In this document: positions 12,475 through 24,672 of the stretch, one piece after another
Layout: the number at the start of each line of letters is the position of its first letter
How positions within the stretch are numbered: the first letter of the stretch is position 1
Assembly: GCA_032191485.1 (NCBI GenBank)
Contig: JAVDOI010000120.1
Coordinates: 114,501-178,500, forward strand
DNA from: Leptoclinus maculatus
Taxonomy: Eukaryota > Chordata > Actinopteri > Perciformes > Stichaeidae
Direction of reading: 5' to 3'
Length of the DNA: 64,000 nt
Translations under genes and position numbers: made by a program
Notes under the pieces: generated by a model
Databases searched by the model: none
Told to the model about the DNA's origin: nothing
The model's input: the letters and a program-made list of their open reading frames with translations, nothing else

Positions 12475-15017
12475 AGCTAATCCTCTCTGTTAAATCAGCA
12501 GGTAGATCAGAAACACTTCATGTCAGTAAGTCAGAAACATTTCTACTTTAAAAAGGAGGGTGTGTCTTTGAAGTCAGCTTGTGTCTTCTGTGGTTGGTTC
12601 AACGCTGCTGATTAACACTGACCTGGCTTCCTTCCTCTTCACATTATTAGTATGCATGAACAGACCAATGACCTCAATCCTCAAGTTGAAATAAATAAAT
12701 AATTATTGCAGTTGTTTAGAAAACGATGCATGAACTTCTTGAAATTATGTTGTATAGAAATGACAGTAAGAGAGTCATTGTGTTTCTCTGACAATTTTAG
12801 GAAGAATTATTCCTTTTCCTCCCACATATTTCAAGTCAGGTCAAATGTATTAACAGCCCCAGTCTAACTGGGATACTGGGCTGGATGCTGGATAACTGGG
12901 CCATGAATAGAGACACGAGTAAAGCACTATGGTCTGTGATCCTCAAGGAAAGTGCACAGACGTTTAAGTGAGTGTGGAGAGCTGATGTTATGGTGAGGTC
13001 TGCGTCTAGCACGTCACCGCTTCCTGTTTCAGCTTTGAGAGGTGGTCTAATTCAAAAGAACATCTGAGGTAAAACTAACAATCGAACAATCCAGCAACAT
13101 AAAACGAGCTGTGTGAGGCTGCACTAAGGCACAGTGGTGCTCTAAGCTAAATGCTAATGTCAGCATGCTAACATGCTCACAATGACAATGTTAGCATTTT
13201 TATCTGTCAACAGGCTAACGTTTGGTAATTAGCAGTAAACACAAAGTAAAGCAGAGGATGAGTGTTGCATTTCATCATAAATCAAAGTGATTGACAGATA
13301 AAATGAAAAGTCAGGGGATCACCAGTCTGTAGGATTCATCCTCAAGGGACCACGAATGTCCGTAAAACTTTTCAAGGCAATCCAATCAAATAGTTGTTGA
13401 GATATTTCAGGGTGGATCGACTGTCGACGTCCCTAAAGTCGCTGACTTACAGAACAACAGGGACGATACAGCGAACGCAACACTAAAAGTATTGTTCCAA
13501 AGGCGAGGCAGCAGTCCAGCAAAGGTTCAATCACCTCTTGGTTTTAACAGTTTAAAATCAACTAAAAGGCCTAAACCAGACCTCCATCAGAGTCTGTGTA
13601 ACCTAAAGCTTAGACAACAGAGTGCTGCAGGAATGAGTCCTAAAACCCAGAAATGAGTCTGAGGTTCAGCACTTCCTGTTCCCTCGTCTCAAAGTCTTAG
13701 AGAAGGGTCAATTAAGTTTAATGAAACAAGAATTCCACCTTAAAATCTCCTTTTTCTGAGAATACCTCATTAAATATCTTGCCAGCAATGAAAAGACATA
13801 ACAACCACAGCGTAGATTAAAAGCAAACAATCCCGTCTCGACTATTGAAAAAAATAAATGCTTCCATACTTCCAAATTTGCTCGGCTACTACATATTAAT
13901 TTAGGTAGTTTTTCATTTTGTGTTCACCTCAGAAAACAACAACAAACAGACATTTTGCCCTGAGTTTATCTGACATGTTCAAGCACATATTTACACTGTT
14001 TCCTGTTAGCATAATAACAAAGAAATTCAAGTAAGTAAATACAATTCTTTGGGTAGTAACTGAAATGAGACTTAGGAGTCTAGAGCCATGCTAACATTAG
14101 CTAAAAAAAAACAATGACAATGCTAACATACTGTTCTCCATGCATACAATCTTAGTTTAGCATGTTAGCATGCCAACCGTTGCTAATTAGCAGTAAACAC
14201 AAAGTACAGCTGAGGCTGATGGGAATGTCATTCTTTTTAAAAAACTAAAGTGTTGGACAAAATTTAAGTTTTGATCGGATCATCGTGCCAGAAGATTAAT
14301 TCATCCTCGCTGTTGAGCTACTTCAACAAAGATCAAAAAATGTCAACCTCATGGTGGCGCTACAGAAAACAACTGAAACATCGTAAGTCAAGAGGATGCG
14401 TCGTTTGGAAACCATGAATGTCTGTTCAAAATGTTACGGCAATCCACCCTGCAGTCTGTGAGATGTTTCAGTCTGAACCAAAGTGGTGGATCGATCGACC
14501 GATAAACAGACTTCACCTTACCGCCCCTATAGCCACAACGCTAGCAGGGCTACACTACAATAACCGGTTCTTGGTTGTGTCCATGTCTGTCCAAAATGTC
14601 GTCACGTCATCATTTTATGATATTAGACATTGGTGTGAAGTTGTCATAAACAGTGACCTTAGATTGCTGAATTAAAAAAATTCCTCCTTTTGAGTCCAAG
14701 TGGATGTTTGTGCCGGATGCAGTAAAATTCCCTCCAGGCGTTCCTGAGATATTACATTCACTAGGATGGGACGAACGTGGGTTCACATTGACCACCAAAT
14801 TCAAATAATTTCATCCGTAAGTCCAGGTGGACCTCAGTGCCGAATTTGAAGAAACTCCCTCCTGGGGTTCCTGAGAAATCGCTTTCACAAGAAGGAGCCG
14901 GACGTTGGCCTACGAACGTACAGACAGAAGACAACACGTCTGTATAAAAACAGCAAACCATGAAATGTGAGACAGTCTGTATGAAATCAAGACACATTGT
15001 TGAACTTTTCTTCTCAC
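12475..15017. other. Intergenic region X1 to A, rich in dispersed repeats
   Basis: Gene A's promoter side is at about 12475-12680. The rest holds two or more copies of a common teleost repeat ('catgctaacatgctcac', 'gttgttgagatatttcag', 'caacctcatggtggcgctac', 'gttcctgagatattacattc'). No tail exon of X1 with a tyrosine motif could be found. Open frames such as 14418-14675 and 14610-14804 recur only because the repeat does. Confidence 0.65.
12631..12657 (-). promoter_or_regulatory. Conserved promoter block upstream of gene A: GAGGAA plus ATGCAT
   Basis: Same arrangement as at 3281-3308: minus-strand ATGCAT followed by GAAGAGGAAG, about 160-185 bp before the start codon. Genes B and C keep the GAGGAA part, but their ATGCAT has decayed (plus strand 'atacttg' at about 33357 and 53999). 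Confidence 0.35.
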
Positions 15018-17766
15018 CTGTGAGATGCTGTTCAGTCTCAGTCTGATGTGACGCCGTTGATTGGGAAACCCGTATCTTGTTGATAGGAGAGTGAAAGAAA
15101 CAAATCATTGAATTCATCAATGTTTGTATTGAGCCGACGGCTGAATTATGAGTGTTAGTTTATATGATTATAGTGATGCTCACCTAATCCACAGGTAGAC
15201 AGAGATGACGATGACAAACAGGAAGAGAGAGAGTGTTCTTCCGATACTTGATCTCAAAGCACCTGTAATCAAATAGAAGCACTGATGGTTCATTACCGGG
15301 TGTTTGAGTCCAAAAGATGTCTGTTCAGGTGGTTCATGTCATGTTAAGTGCAGTAAAAGACTCATGAATACCGGCCAAAAAAAGCAGATGTAGGGTGGAG
15401 TTACTACGTCCTCTCATGTTCTGGGCTTCACAGGAATAACTCCCACTGTGTTCAGCTCTGAAGTCAGTGATGTTGAAGATCTGTCCTGATGCTTTTGGTG
15501 AGTCTTCATCCTCCTTGTACCAGGTGTAGTTAGCTGCTGGGTTAGCATCACTGCTACAGGTCAGAGTCACTGAACTGCCCTCCACTATCACAGCAGAGGG
15601 ACTCACTGACACAGAGGGAAGCTTTGGAGCATCTGGAGGAGACACGTTAACAGAGATTATTCTAGGTTAATAGTTGAAAAAATAAACTGTCAATGGCTGT
15701 GTGAAGCAGCATTTTAGGATTTGAAGTTGGTCTGACAAATGGATGTGTGATGGTTTGAATCCGTGTCTCAAAACAGCATAAAACCCTAAAATGTCCTGAA
15801 GCTGCTCAGTGAATTACAGCAGACTGAATGTGAAGCAAGTAGAGCTGAAGAAAGTAGTTATGATCAGTGGAATCTTCTCCTGCAAAGACTGGACAGATTT
15901 AAGATGTTTGTTATCTTTAATAAACTGTTTCACTCACATTTCACATCAACATAGATGTATTCAGATCTCGTCCTCCCCAGCTGGTTATCAGCTCTACAGT
16001 AATACTGTCCAGAGTCAGAGGACTGGATGGAGCTGAAGACAAGCTGAGGTTCTTCACTGAGAGGAGGAGGGTCTGGATCTTCATCCTCCTTGTACCAGGT
16101 GTAGTTAGCTGCTGGGTTAGCATCAGTGCTACAGGTCAGAGTCACTGAACTGCCCTCCACTATCTCAGCAGAGGGACTCACTGACACAGAGAGAAGCTTT
16201 GGAGCATCTGGAGGAGACGTGTTAACAGAGATTATTCTAGGCTAATAGTTGAAAAACTGTCAATGGCTGTGTGAAGCAGCATTTTAGGATTTGAAGTTGG
16301 TCTGACAAATGGATGTGTGATGGTTTGAATCCGTGTCTCAAAACAGAATAAAACCCTAAAATGTCCTGAAGCTGCTCAGTGAATTACAGCAGACTGAATG
16401 TGAAGCAAGTAGAGCTGAAGAAAGTAGTTATGATCAGTGGAATCTTCTCCTGCAAAGACTGGACAGATTTAAGATGTTTGTTATCTTTTAATTAACTGTT
16501 TCACTCACATTTCACATCAACATAGATGTATTCAGACGTCCTCCCCAGCAGGTTCTCAGCTCTACAGTAATACTGTCCAGAGTCAGAGGACTGGATGGAG
16601 CTGAAGACAAGCTGAGGTTCTTCACTGAGAGGAGGAGGATCTGGATTTACATCCTCCTTGTACCAGGTGTAGTTAGCTGCTGGGTTAGCATCAGTGCTAC
16701 AGGTCAGAGTCACTGAACTGCCCTCCACTATCTCAGCAGAGGGACTCACTGACACAGAGGGAAGCTTTGGAGCAACTGGAGGAGATAAAAATGTGATTCT
16801 AATGATTCTTTCAAAGGAATTATTTTTACATTTGGGGAAACCAAGAATAAACCAAGATTACAATTTTAAAGCGACAGACTTCAAAACTAAACTTAATTCA
16901 GGTATATATTAAACCTGGTTGATGCAACATGTCTGTGGAATTGCTCCTACCAGCATAAACTTATCAGACAGTGAATTAATTGTACTGTACTTTTTAAAAA
17001 GTGACCTGTTGATGTTTTGTACTCACACTGAACATCTAATACGAGAGACGTAGAGTTGATCTCTCCATGTTTATTCTCAGACTTGCAGTAGTAGATCCCT
17101 CTGTCCTCAGAGCTGATGGAGGTGAAACGATAGATACCTCCTTCTCCATGAGGACGTGTTTGGTTCTCCTTGTACCAGGTGTAGTTAGCTGCTGGGTTAG
17201 CATCACTGCTACAGGTCAGAGTCACTGAACTGCCCTCCACTATCTCAGCAGAGGGACTCACTGACACAGAGGGAAGCTTTGGAGCATCTGGACATGAATG
17301 AATAAATAGAAATACAAATAATTGAAATACAAGTTGCACAAATGCTACATACATGTGTGTGGCATATGTGAAACAGAGGAGAACAACTTTTTTCTGTCAA
17401 CTGACCAATGTATGTTCCTTGATAAATTGGAGATTTCACTCACATTTCACATCAACATAGATGTATTCAGATCTCTTCCTCCCCAGCTGGTTCTCAGCTC
17501 TACAGTAATACTGTCCAGAGTCAGAGGACTGGATGGAGCTGAAGACAAGCTGAGGTTCTTCACTGAGAGGAGGAGGGTCTGGATCTCCATCCTCCTTGTA
17601 CCAGATGTAGTTAGCTGCTGGGTTAGCATCACTGCTACAGGTCAGAGTCACTGAACTGCCCTCCACTATCTCAGCAGAGGGACTCACTGACACAGAGGGA
17701 AGCTTTGGAGCATCTGGAGGAGAAGATATTCACGTGAATCAACTTTAAGATGAGAATACTATTTCA

Positions 17767-17811
<45 letters not shown>

Positions 17812-20800
17812 TATATATATTGTGTTTTAATTGTGAAGTTAAGTAATTAAGTTATAGATGATTACATCGTGTGTAATTCGCAGATTTTTTTTGTTACATA
17901 TCACATCAATGAATGTTTTCATATTGAATTCTTCAGCAGCTAAATTTAATTTGCATTGAACTGTAAACCAGTAAATACAACTATACAAATATCATGTTTT
18001 CTCTCTTTTGGGTGAGAATCAATGAGGTTGGTTGATGAACTACAAAGGTTGATCAGTGGACAAACATGTAAAAGGTGATCTAGGTGGGTGTTTCTGTCTG
18101 TTACCTTGGATTAACCAGATAACATCATATTAATCACACAGTGAACTCACACAGTGAATCAGAGCGGGACTCCTCGTGTCCTCTGAAAGCACAGGACACG
18201 TTGTCTCCGGGATAAAAGTCATCTGTGAAAGTAGAAGTTCCCTGGCTCGTGTTTTTCTCTCCATTCTTGAACCAGACGTAGGAAAGACGAGCCGCTGGAC
18301 TGCAGCTGCTCCGACACTTCAGCTCTGCCTCGGTGTGAGACTGGTGGACTGTTACTCTGGTCACCTGCACCTGGAGGGCTGGACGATATGAATGGTCACT
18401 AACTAACCACAGACATTAAGACAGTTAGTGTGGATCACTAGTGATCAGCTCATCTGTACCTGTGACGCTCACAGTTGTAGCAGGTAAACTGCTCCTCCAT
18501 TCAAAGCTGGCTGTGTTGAATTTGAAGTGGTACTCGGATGAATCTCTCTCTCTCAGGTCAGTGATTCTCAGAGTGGAGCGTCCTCTCTCTGTTTCAAAGA
18601 CCTGAACACGGCCTGCATACTGGAAGTCCTCCCTCAGGTCCTCAGGCCGTGTGAGATACCGGCTCTGATGATGATCAGAACCGAACCAGAATGTAGATTC
18701 AACATCATCTTCATGACTGTTGTAAGTGCAAGAAATGTCCACCGATGAGCCTTTGGAGGCGCAGATGCTTCTGTCAGCGTACGTCACTCTGTTGCAGGTC
18801 TGACCCACGACACCTGAAATATACAATATCATATTTAATCAGCAGTTACAACTACATCTTATATTGTGTTAACACAGAGCAGGTAATAACAGGTGACAAC
18901 ACTGACCTCAGTCACATCACAGTGTCTGCTCTGTGAACACAACGCTGTAAAAAGTGAACTACATCTGTGTTTTTACACAAGTCTGTTCTGTGATTGACAC
19001 AGCAGGTCTTGTGTTCCACTTTTTACAGCGGTCAGTTCGATTCCCTCTCCCTCTTGCTAGATTGTGTTTAGAGAAGTTTTAGAGTCGCTGTTTCAAAAAG
19101 GAGATGTGGGAAAGGTTTCACCACAGAATACTATGTTGGTGTTGTGAGAATAAATAAGACAGCGTGTTTGACTTTAAGTTCTAAAGTGTGTAGAAGACGT
19201 GTTTACAGTGTCGATACTTGTAAGAGCCATGTTATATTGTTAACAGTTATTTTTGTATTTAATGTTGATTACAACAGTAATGTGTGTTATGATCTTTAAT
19301 GTTGGGCCCTAGACGATTTTTGGACTAATTTTCGAAAATATTGTACACATACGCAAAGGGCCCAACTACAAGGTATATGTGAACCATTGCAAAGAATTAT
19401 TAACACTAAGAAGGGTTTGCTCATATGATTTGAGTAAATAGGTTCAGTACATTACTGGTTAATGGCTGCTGAAGATGGAACACAGCCCTATGTCAAATTC
19501 GTATGGTGAGAAAGCACTATTATTCATAATGCAATATTAAATTAGGCAGGGTAAAGCCTAAAACCCACCCACCATCATAGCAAATGATGGCAGTAGTCAC
19601 CTACAAAAGAATTTGAGTGAATAGAGTGAAGTAGGCCCGAGCAAGAGACATAAACGTGTACGAGAGGTCACGAGAGGTCGTCATGTCAGAAACAGCCTCT
19701 CCAGCTGTTCCATTGTACTTTTAGAAGCTAAATAACTATATATTTAACTTCCTTTATCCTTCTACATGCTCAATCTATCACATACAGCAGTTAGAAATCA
19801 TTTTGGAGAGCTGGAACCGTCTCCAAAGCCTCTCCAAGCCGGCGAGCTACGGGAGGATTGCGCAATAGCTGGTGTGTATTGGGCCGTTGTAGAGCCCCTG
19901 ATTGGTCGATTTTCGTTTTTTTTCGCTCTGTGCACGTGGCTGGATGTGGCCAATCGAATGGCGTTAACAGATTTACCAGGAAGTGTTTAGTTTTCCGAAA
20001 AAATCCGATCTAAGCCGAAGTGCCAGCGCGTAAACAGCCGAGACTGCCTTGCTGCAAACTTGTCCCCCCGCGTGTGTGACCCCCCTTCCTTTGTTTCACA
20101 ACGTTTTTTACAACTGAAATGGACAGCAGGAGCCGTTTCTGCGGTCAAAAAGGACTATAAGGACACTGTTTGATGATTTTGCTTCAAAACTGTGAGTACC
20201 ATCCCATAATTATTTGGCTGAGTTATTGTTGCTGGGGGCTGCTGTTCCCCCGGTCAACTTTGAAGGGTTTCCCAGAGAGGGAATCGGGGATGTAGGTTCG
20301 AAGCGTGCTTGAATGCTACGGCTGCTAACTACATAGCATTAAGCTCTCAGGTTGATTTGCGTCTTTTGAGAGGCTATTTCGGGTGCGTATGTCGGCTGAA
20401 TGAACGCGAAAAAGTGACGATATTTAGCACGAGGCTAGGAATGTTGTCTTAGATTGTGTTTTATTGTGTTTTGAGTGTGTAAAGTGTTACACATGCTTCG
20501 GTTCATGAGAAATTCTTCGTTCAAACGCTATGCTCCATGGTTGTGGAAATATTATATTTGCTACCGAAAATAGCTTTCTTCGGTACCAGTCGGTACCAAT
20601 CGGTACCACTAGGCGCCCGGTAGGGCGCCTCTCGGGCTAGAAAGGTTAAATCTTAACATACAATAGAATGAAGGTAATTGTTCATGATGTGTGTTTTTGC
20701 CCTATTAAGATGAAAGCTGCTCTCGTCTGTCCTGCTATTGGATCATTTGTGGTCGACTCCTTTTAGTAAGTTTTAGTGCAAGTTAAGCTTCGATGGAGCA

Positions 20801-23736
20801 GAATGTGGAGCAACAATTCTTCTGACTGCAGATTGTAGACCGCAGACTTTATTTCAGCTGTTGGCAGCAGATGGTCAGTTCTTTGATAGTCCATTATTTT
20901 CATATGGATATATTTTAGTTTATTTTCGTTTTCATGGAATAAACTACTTTTAACGCACTACGAGCCTCATCATTGGATAGCTGACCATGGAAAGTATAGC
21001 CTGTGAGACCACGCACGTTGGACATGGTGGTCTACACGAGTCAGAACCCTTTACATCCTGCAAGAAGTGGAGAAGAAGGACGATGGAACAAGCTGCCACT
21101 GTAATACTACTGATTATCTAAGTGGAGTGATGTGGATGTGTTGATGTAGATGATAAACTGGGCTTTGTTTTACAAAATGTGTGTACAGAAGAGAGAAGAC
21201 CTGTAAAAACACACATGCAGTGATGGTACAGTGTGGGTTAAACGCTCCACTAGATGCTGCTCTGTTAGAGGAAGACTGTAACTCACACACTGAAGCAGAA
21301 GGGAAGTCCTCGTATCCTCTGACAGCACACAAATAGCTGTCTGCAGGATCAAAGTAGTCTGAATATGAAGGAGATGTTTCCTCCACAACTCTCTGTCCGT
21401 TCTTGTACCAGATGTAGGAGAGACGATCGGGTAGATGACAAGTGCAGCGACAAAACAGCTGAGCCCAGGTGGAATATGATCTCCTCACCTGCACCTGGAG
21501 ATCTGGATCTGTGAAGAAGAACAAACATGCAAATACACAACAACAAACACAGATGGTGAACATTCGTAGAAAGTCTTACCTGTGACGGATAACGTGACTC
21601 CACCGGGGACTCGTTTGTTTCTGAACTTGAACTTGTACTCAGCTGAGTCGCTCTCTCTCAGGTCTGTGATTCTTAAAGTGCAGGTGGTCTTATCGCAGTA
21701 ATACTTCACGCGACCCGCGTACTCCGAGTCCTCTCTCAGATCCACGGGTCCTTCTTCCTGCATTTCAGTAAACCACGATATCTTCTCCACCGGGACAGAA
21801 CGTCTCTTGGCTGCGGGTGTCTGTCTGCAGCGTATGTCCACTGTGGATCCTCTCACAGCGCAGATCTGAGCAGAGACGCAAGTCGGCCCGTTCCTGCATC
21901 GTGCCGCTGTAACGCAGAGCATCACCAACACGTTAGAAACCACAGAGTCACGATAGGTCACATCAGATGTCTGCCTTTCATCTGCAGTGAAGGTAAATAC
22001 GATTGATGGAAAAGATAAAGAAAACACAGAGAAAGAAGGGCTCAGTTGTACAGACTGCAAAGGGACAATAGAAGATCTCCCTGTGCACTGAGGCAGGACA
22101 TCATAGAGGCTGAAAGTGGAGTGAAAGATCAGAATGAATCATGAAGTGTGAATTCTTAGAAAGGTGTGGTCTGTTGTGCGTGGTTCACTTCCTCTCTGTG
22201 GACATGTGGGAGAACAAAACTGATTATTGTAGAGGGACACTAAGGCATGGTTAATTATCACAGCTAGAGATAATAAGATCGATACCACACACAAAAAATA
22301 ACTTAACAAAAGAAATACATTAGTAGACACAACTTTATCATCTTTTTATTCTTCTCTAAAACCACTTCCTGTTTAGCATGGAAGCAGAATGGGGATTTAC
22401 GTTTAAAGTAGATTTGTGCTTTTTAACAGGCAGCAATAACTATATTTTCTATTTTTTACACTTCAACATTACCATTATGTGTCTGGATGGGCTGTGATAA
22501 CAACAACTCTACACAGAAGAAATAATGTATATTGCTGCATACGTCCTGTCAGCATGTGTTGTTCATTTCACACCAAGAAATCAGATTGTTGGACGGTTGA
22601 AACATTGACTGACTTCTTTGCTTTTCTGACATCTTTACAACTCGTGAGGTGAAGCGTGTGAAGCTTCTTTGTTATTCTGAACATTGTCTGACTTGTCCGG
22701 CCATATCGCTAAACTTGTCTCAGCTTCGTCAGCTGTAGCTGTACTCTATTATCATGTCAACATTTTAGCATTTAGCGCGTCACTCTCTGTTAGCATTACG
22801 CTCCAAGTGCAACTGAGTTATAATAAAGTTAGCATTGTCAAAAGTTAACAGTTAAATGTTAGCATTAAGGATAGCAAAACATACTTTACCAATATTAAAA
22901 AGACAGGACAAGTTTAAAAACAAGATGAAAGTGTACCAGATGTTTATAAATAAATTAGTAAATGTCTTCATGAACATCATATAGAAGTTGCGGAACTAAC
23001 TGGTTTCTTAATCATGATTTATATCAAAATTAAAATGAAAGGTGTCAAATAAAAAAATCAAAGCGTATGTATTGCGTCCACGTGGTCTCAACATGGCGAC
23101 GGCTGAGTCGGCGGCTCTCAGCTAACGGCACTAACAACGGCAACGGTGAAGAACTGGAGGTGGACGCTACGCTACCGCGATGACTCAGCAGTAACCGCCG
23201 AATGAGAGCAGAGCGGCTACGTCAACAAAGCACAGAGAAGCTCTGATAACAACACAGAGGGAAGGTGACTTCATTCTCTGCTCACATAAACATTTCTCCT
23301 CTATAGCTTTACAAAGACAATAGTTGTTTGCTGCTTTATTAACACTCTGAATGTTGTATTGATGTCTCAGATCAGCCAAAATCCACTATTTGAGAGAACA
23401 ACACCAGGAGATAATAAGGTTAGATTATTGCTATTTGCCCGTCAATGTTTAGGTAAAATGACAGTGAGATGTTGTGAGAAGAACAGATGTGTGTTAAATG
23501 AAGTTTACAGGAAGACAAGTGAATGTCTGCAGGCTGTTAAAGGTCTTCAACAAACTGCATCTCATCACACATCAAATCTGGAAAAGTGGAAAAAACTGAG
23601 AACTAAACCAACCTCCTTCTGAAGTTCCTCAAGTTCACTGAACACGTGTGATAAAAGCACTAAAATGTAAATGTACAGTACCTGACACGGAGAGAAAGAG
23701 GACGACGAGTCCACTCGTCGCTGCTGTTAAACCCAT
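15018..23736 (-). CDS. Nine-Ig CD22/Siglec-like receptor, gene X1
   Basis: Exons: signal peptide 23682-23736, V D1 21580-21906, C2 D2 21287-21508, V D3 18460-18813, C2 D4 18151-18378, C2 D5 17444-17713, D6 17027-17287, D7 16509-16775, D8 15938-16207, D9 15372-15632 (weak donor GTATTC), transmembrane 15184-15262, first tail exon 15018-15075. Total 2652 nt, 884 codons, all phases consistent. D1 has CTLRI, but the F strand reads YKFKF, Lys where the Siglec Arg is expected. D3 also has Lys. D5 has lost the NYT sequon (NYI). The start used gives a good signal peptide; an earlier ATG 10 nt upstream is out of frame. The layout resembles long CD22-like proteins. No tyrosine-motif tail exon was found, so the 3' end is open. 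Confidence 0.85.
15640..16785 (-). repeat. Internal tandem Ig exon modules of about 570 bp in X1
   Basis: Exon D8 and exon D7, each with the intron after it, repeat with a period of about 571 bp. The introns share long tracts such as 'tgtcaatggctgtgtgaagc' and 'ctgctcagtgaattacagca'. Related modules occur in gene A (about 8220-8745), gene B (28110-28675), X2 and gene C. The array grew by exon-intron duplication with conserved phase 1. Confidence 0.9.
17768..17820. repeat. (TA)n(GA)n compound microsatellite in X1
   Basis: TA run followed by GA run and a short TA run, in the intron between D4 and D5. The copy in X2 at 38461-38513 has the same length and composition. Shorter relatives sit at 28730-28768 and 49418-49456 at the unit junctions. 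Confidence 0.95.
19300..20645 (+). mobile_element. Non-autonomous piggyBac-like MITE, copy 2
   Basis: TTAA at 19296-19299 and 20646-20649 flank a 1346-bp segment. The ends are TGTTGGGCCCTAGAC and the reverse complement of GGGCTAGAAAGG, giving short imperfect inverted repeats around an AGCCC/GGGCCC core. Near the right end are three GGTACC-based repeats and a perfect hairpin (AGGCGCCC, 4-nt loop) at 20611-20630. No transposase was seen. It sits in the D2-D3 intron of X1. Confidence 0.72.
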
Positions 23737-23937
23737 AACTGCTCATCTCTCTTCTTCATCAAATACTGTGCACCTACGTCAACTTAAAGAGGATGTGGTC
23801 TAGAACAAAAGAACCTGGTGTGATGATTGTGGTTGGCACAGTTTTACAAAACAGAGGCAAGATTCTTCAAACCTGGCACGGCTTTCATGTGCTTGGAAAA
23901 CGAAACTTAATACTTTTGTGTGTAAGTAACTGTATTA

Positions 23938-23940
<3 letters not shown>

Positions 23941-23995
<55 letters not shown>
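23941..23995. repeat. (AT)n microsatellite upstream of X1
   Basis: About 27 AT units. The matching site in U2 (44635-44682) is shorter and has a CACACA interruption, unlike the (TA)n(GA)n run at 17768, which is unchanged between the units. Confidence 0.95.
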
Positions 23996-23996
<1 letters not shown>

Positions 23997-24468
23997 GTGT
24001 TTTTAATCCTTCCTGTGTCTGCTGTGATCAGTTTGGCAAATTACTTTTGAAATGTCACAATCAACAGATTTAGTTGCTGAACAAAACCTGTAAGAATCAT
24101 AAACGTTTGTTTGCCACAGAGTTCATTTTCTGGAATAATTCCAAAATCAAATGAAAGACTCTCATTGGATGTTTGTTGAGGCTAACTTCCTGTTGGCCTA
24201 AAAAAATATGTCATAACAAAAAAAGTGTGATTCTGTGTCAGGATTTTAGAGATTTTAGAGACTGTTAACTAACTGAAATGTGAGTTTCATTTATTTATTT
24301 ACTGTCCAAATATTTATACATTTCAAATACTATATGAAAATGTCTCTTGACTTTAAAGGACCAGTGTGTGAGGTTTAGTGACATCTAGTGGTGAGGTTGC
24401 AGATTGCATCAAACTGATTACCCGTCCGCTCGCTCCTCCCTTTATGTGTCGGAGAACTACGGTTACCT

Positions 24469-24672
24469 TCAGGTTACATAAAAAGATGCTTGTGACAAAA
24501 AGTGAAAGTGACTGAGAGAGAAGCAGCTTTGCCTTTTTAAGAAATCTGTGTCAATGAATCTCTGCAGGTTTGTGAAGACTTCAAGAAACCTTTGGTCACG
24601 TCCCCGATGTGTAAAGGCCTTTAATTGTGACGTTAAGTCTGAGACGTCTTCACACGCAGGACAAGAGTCTAA
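24469..24672 (-). pseudogene. Decayed second copy of the gene B tail exon
   Basis: After a 'caacag' acceptor the minus strand reads LDSCPACEDVSD, matching LDSDPEYENDSN of the real last exon (25649-25732), with the motif Tyr changed to Cys. It stays open for 67 codons to a TGA. The same occurs in U2 at 45157-45360. It could be a relic or an alternative terminal exon without the tyrosine. Confidence 0.55.

Noticed and set aside
14418..14804. Recurrent open frames at 14418, 35111 and 55749 with matching minus-strand frames
   Set aside because: They recur because the units and a dispersed repeat recur; both strands are open, no splice context, no protein family.
15941..16123. Minus-strand frames overlapping Ig exons (such as the one starting MLTQQLTTPG)
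   Set aside because: Out-of-frame shadows of the C2 exons, repeated wherever the exon repeats.
19766..19990. Open frame shared with 9350-9547 and 40459-40683
   Set aside because: It lies inside the MITE copies and has no transposase or other domain; shared only because the element is repeated.
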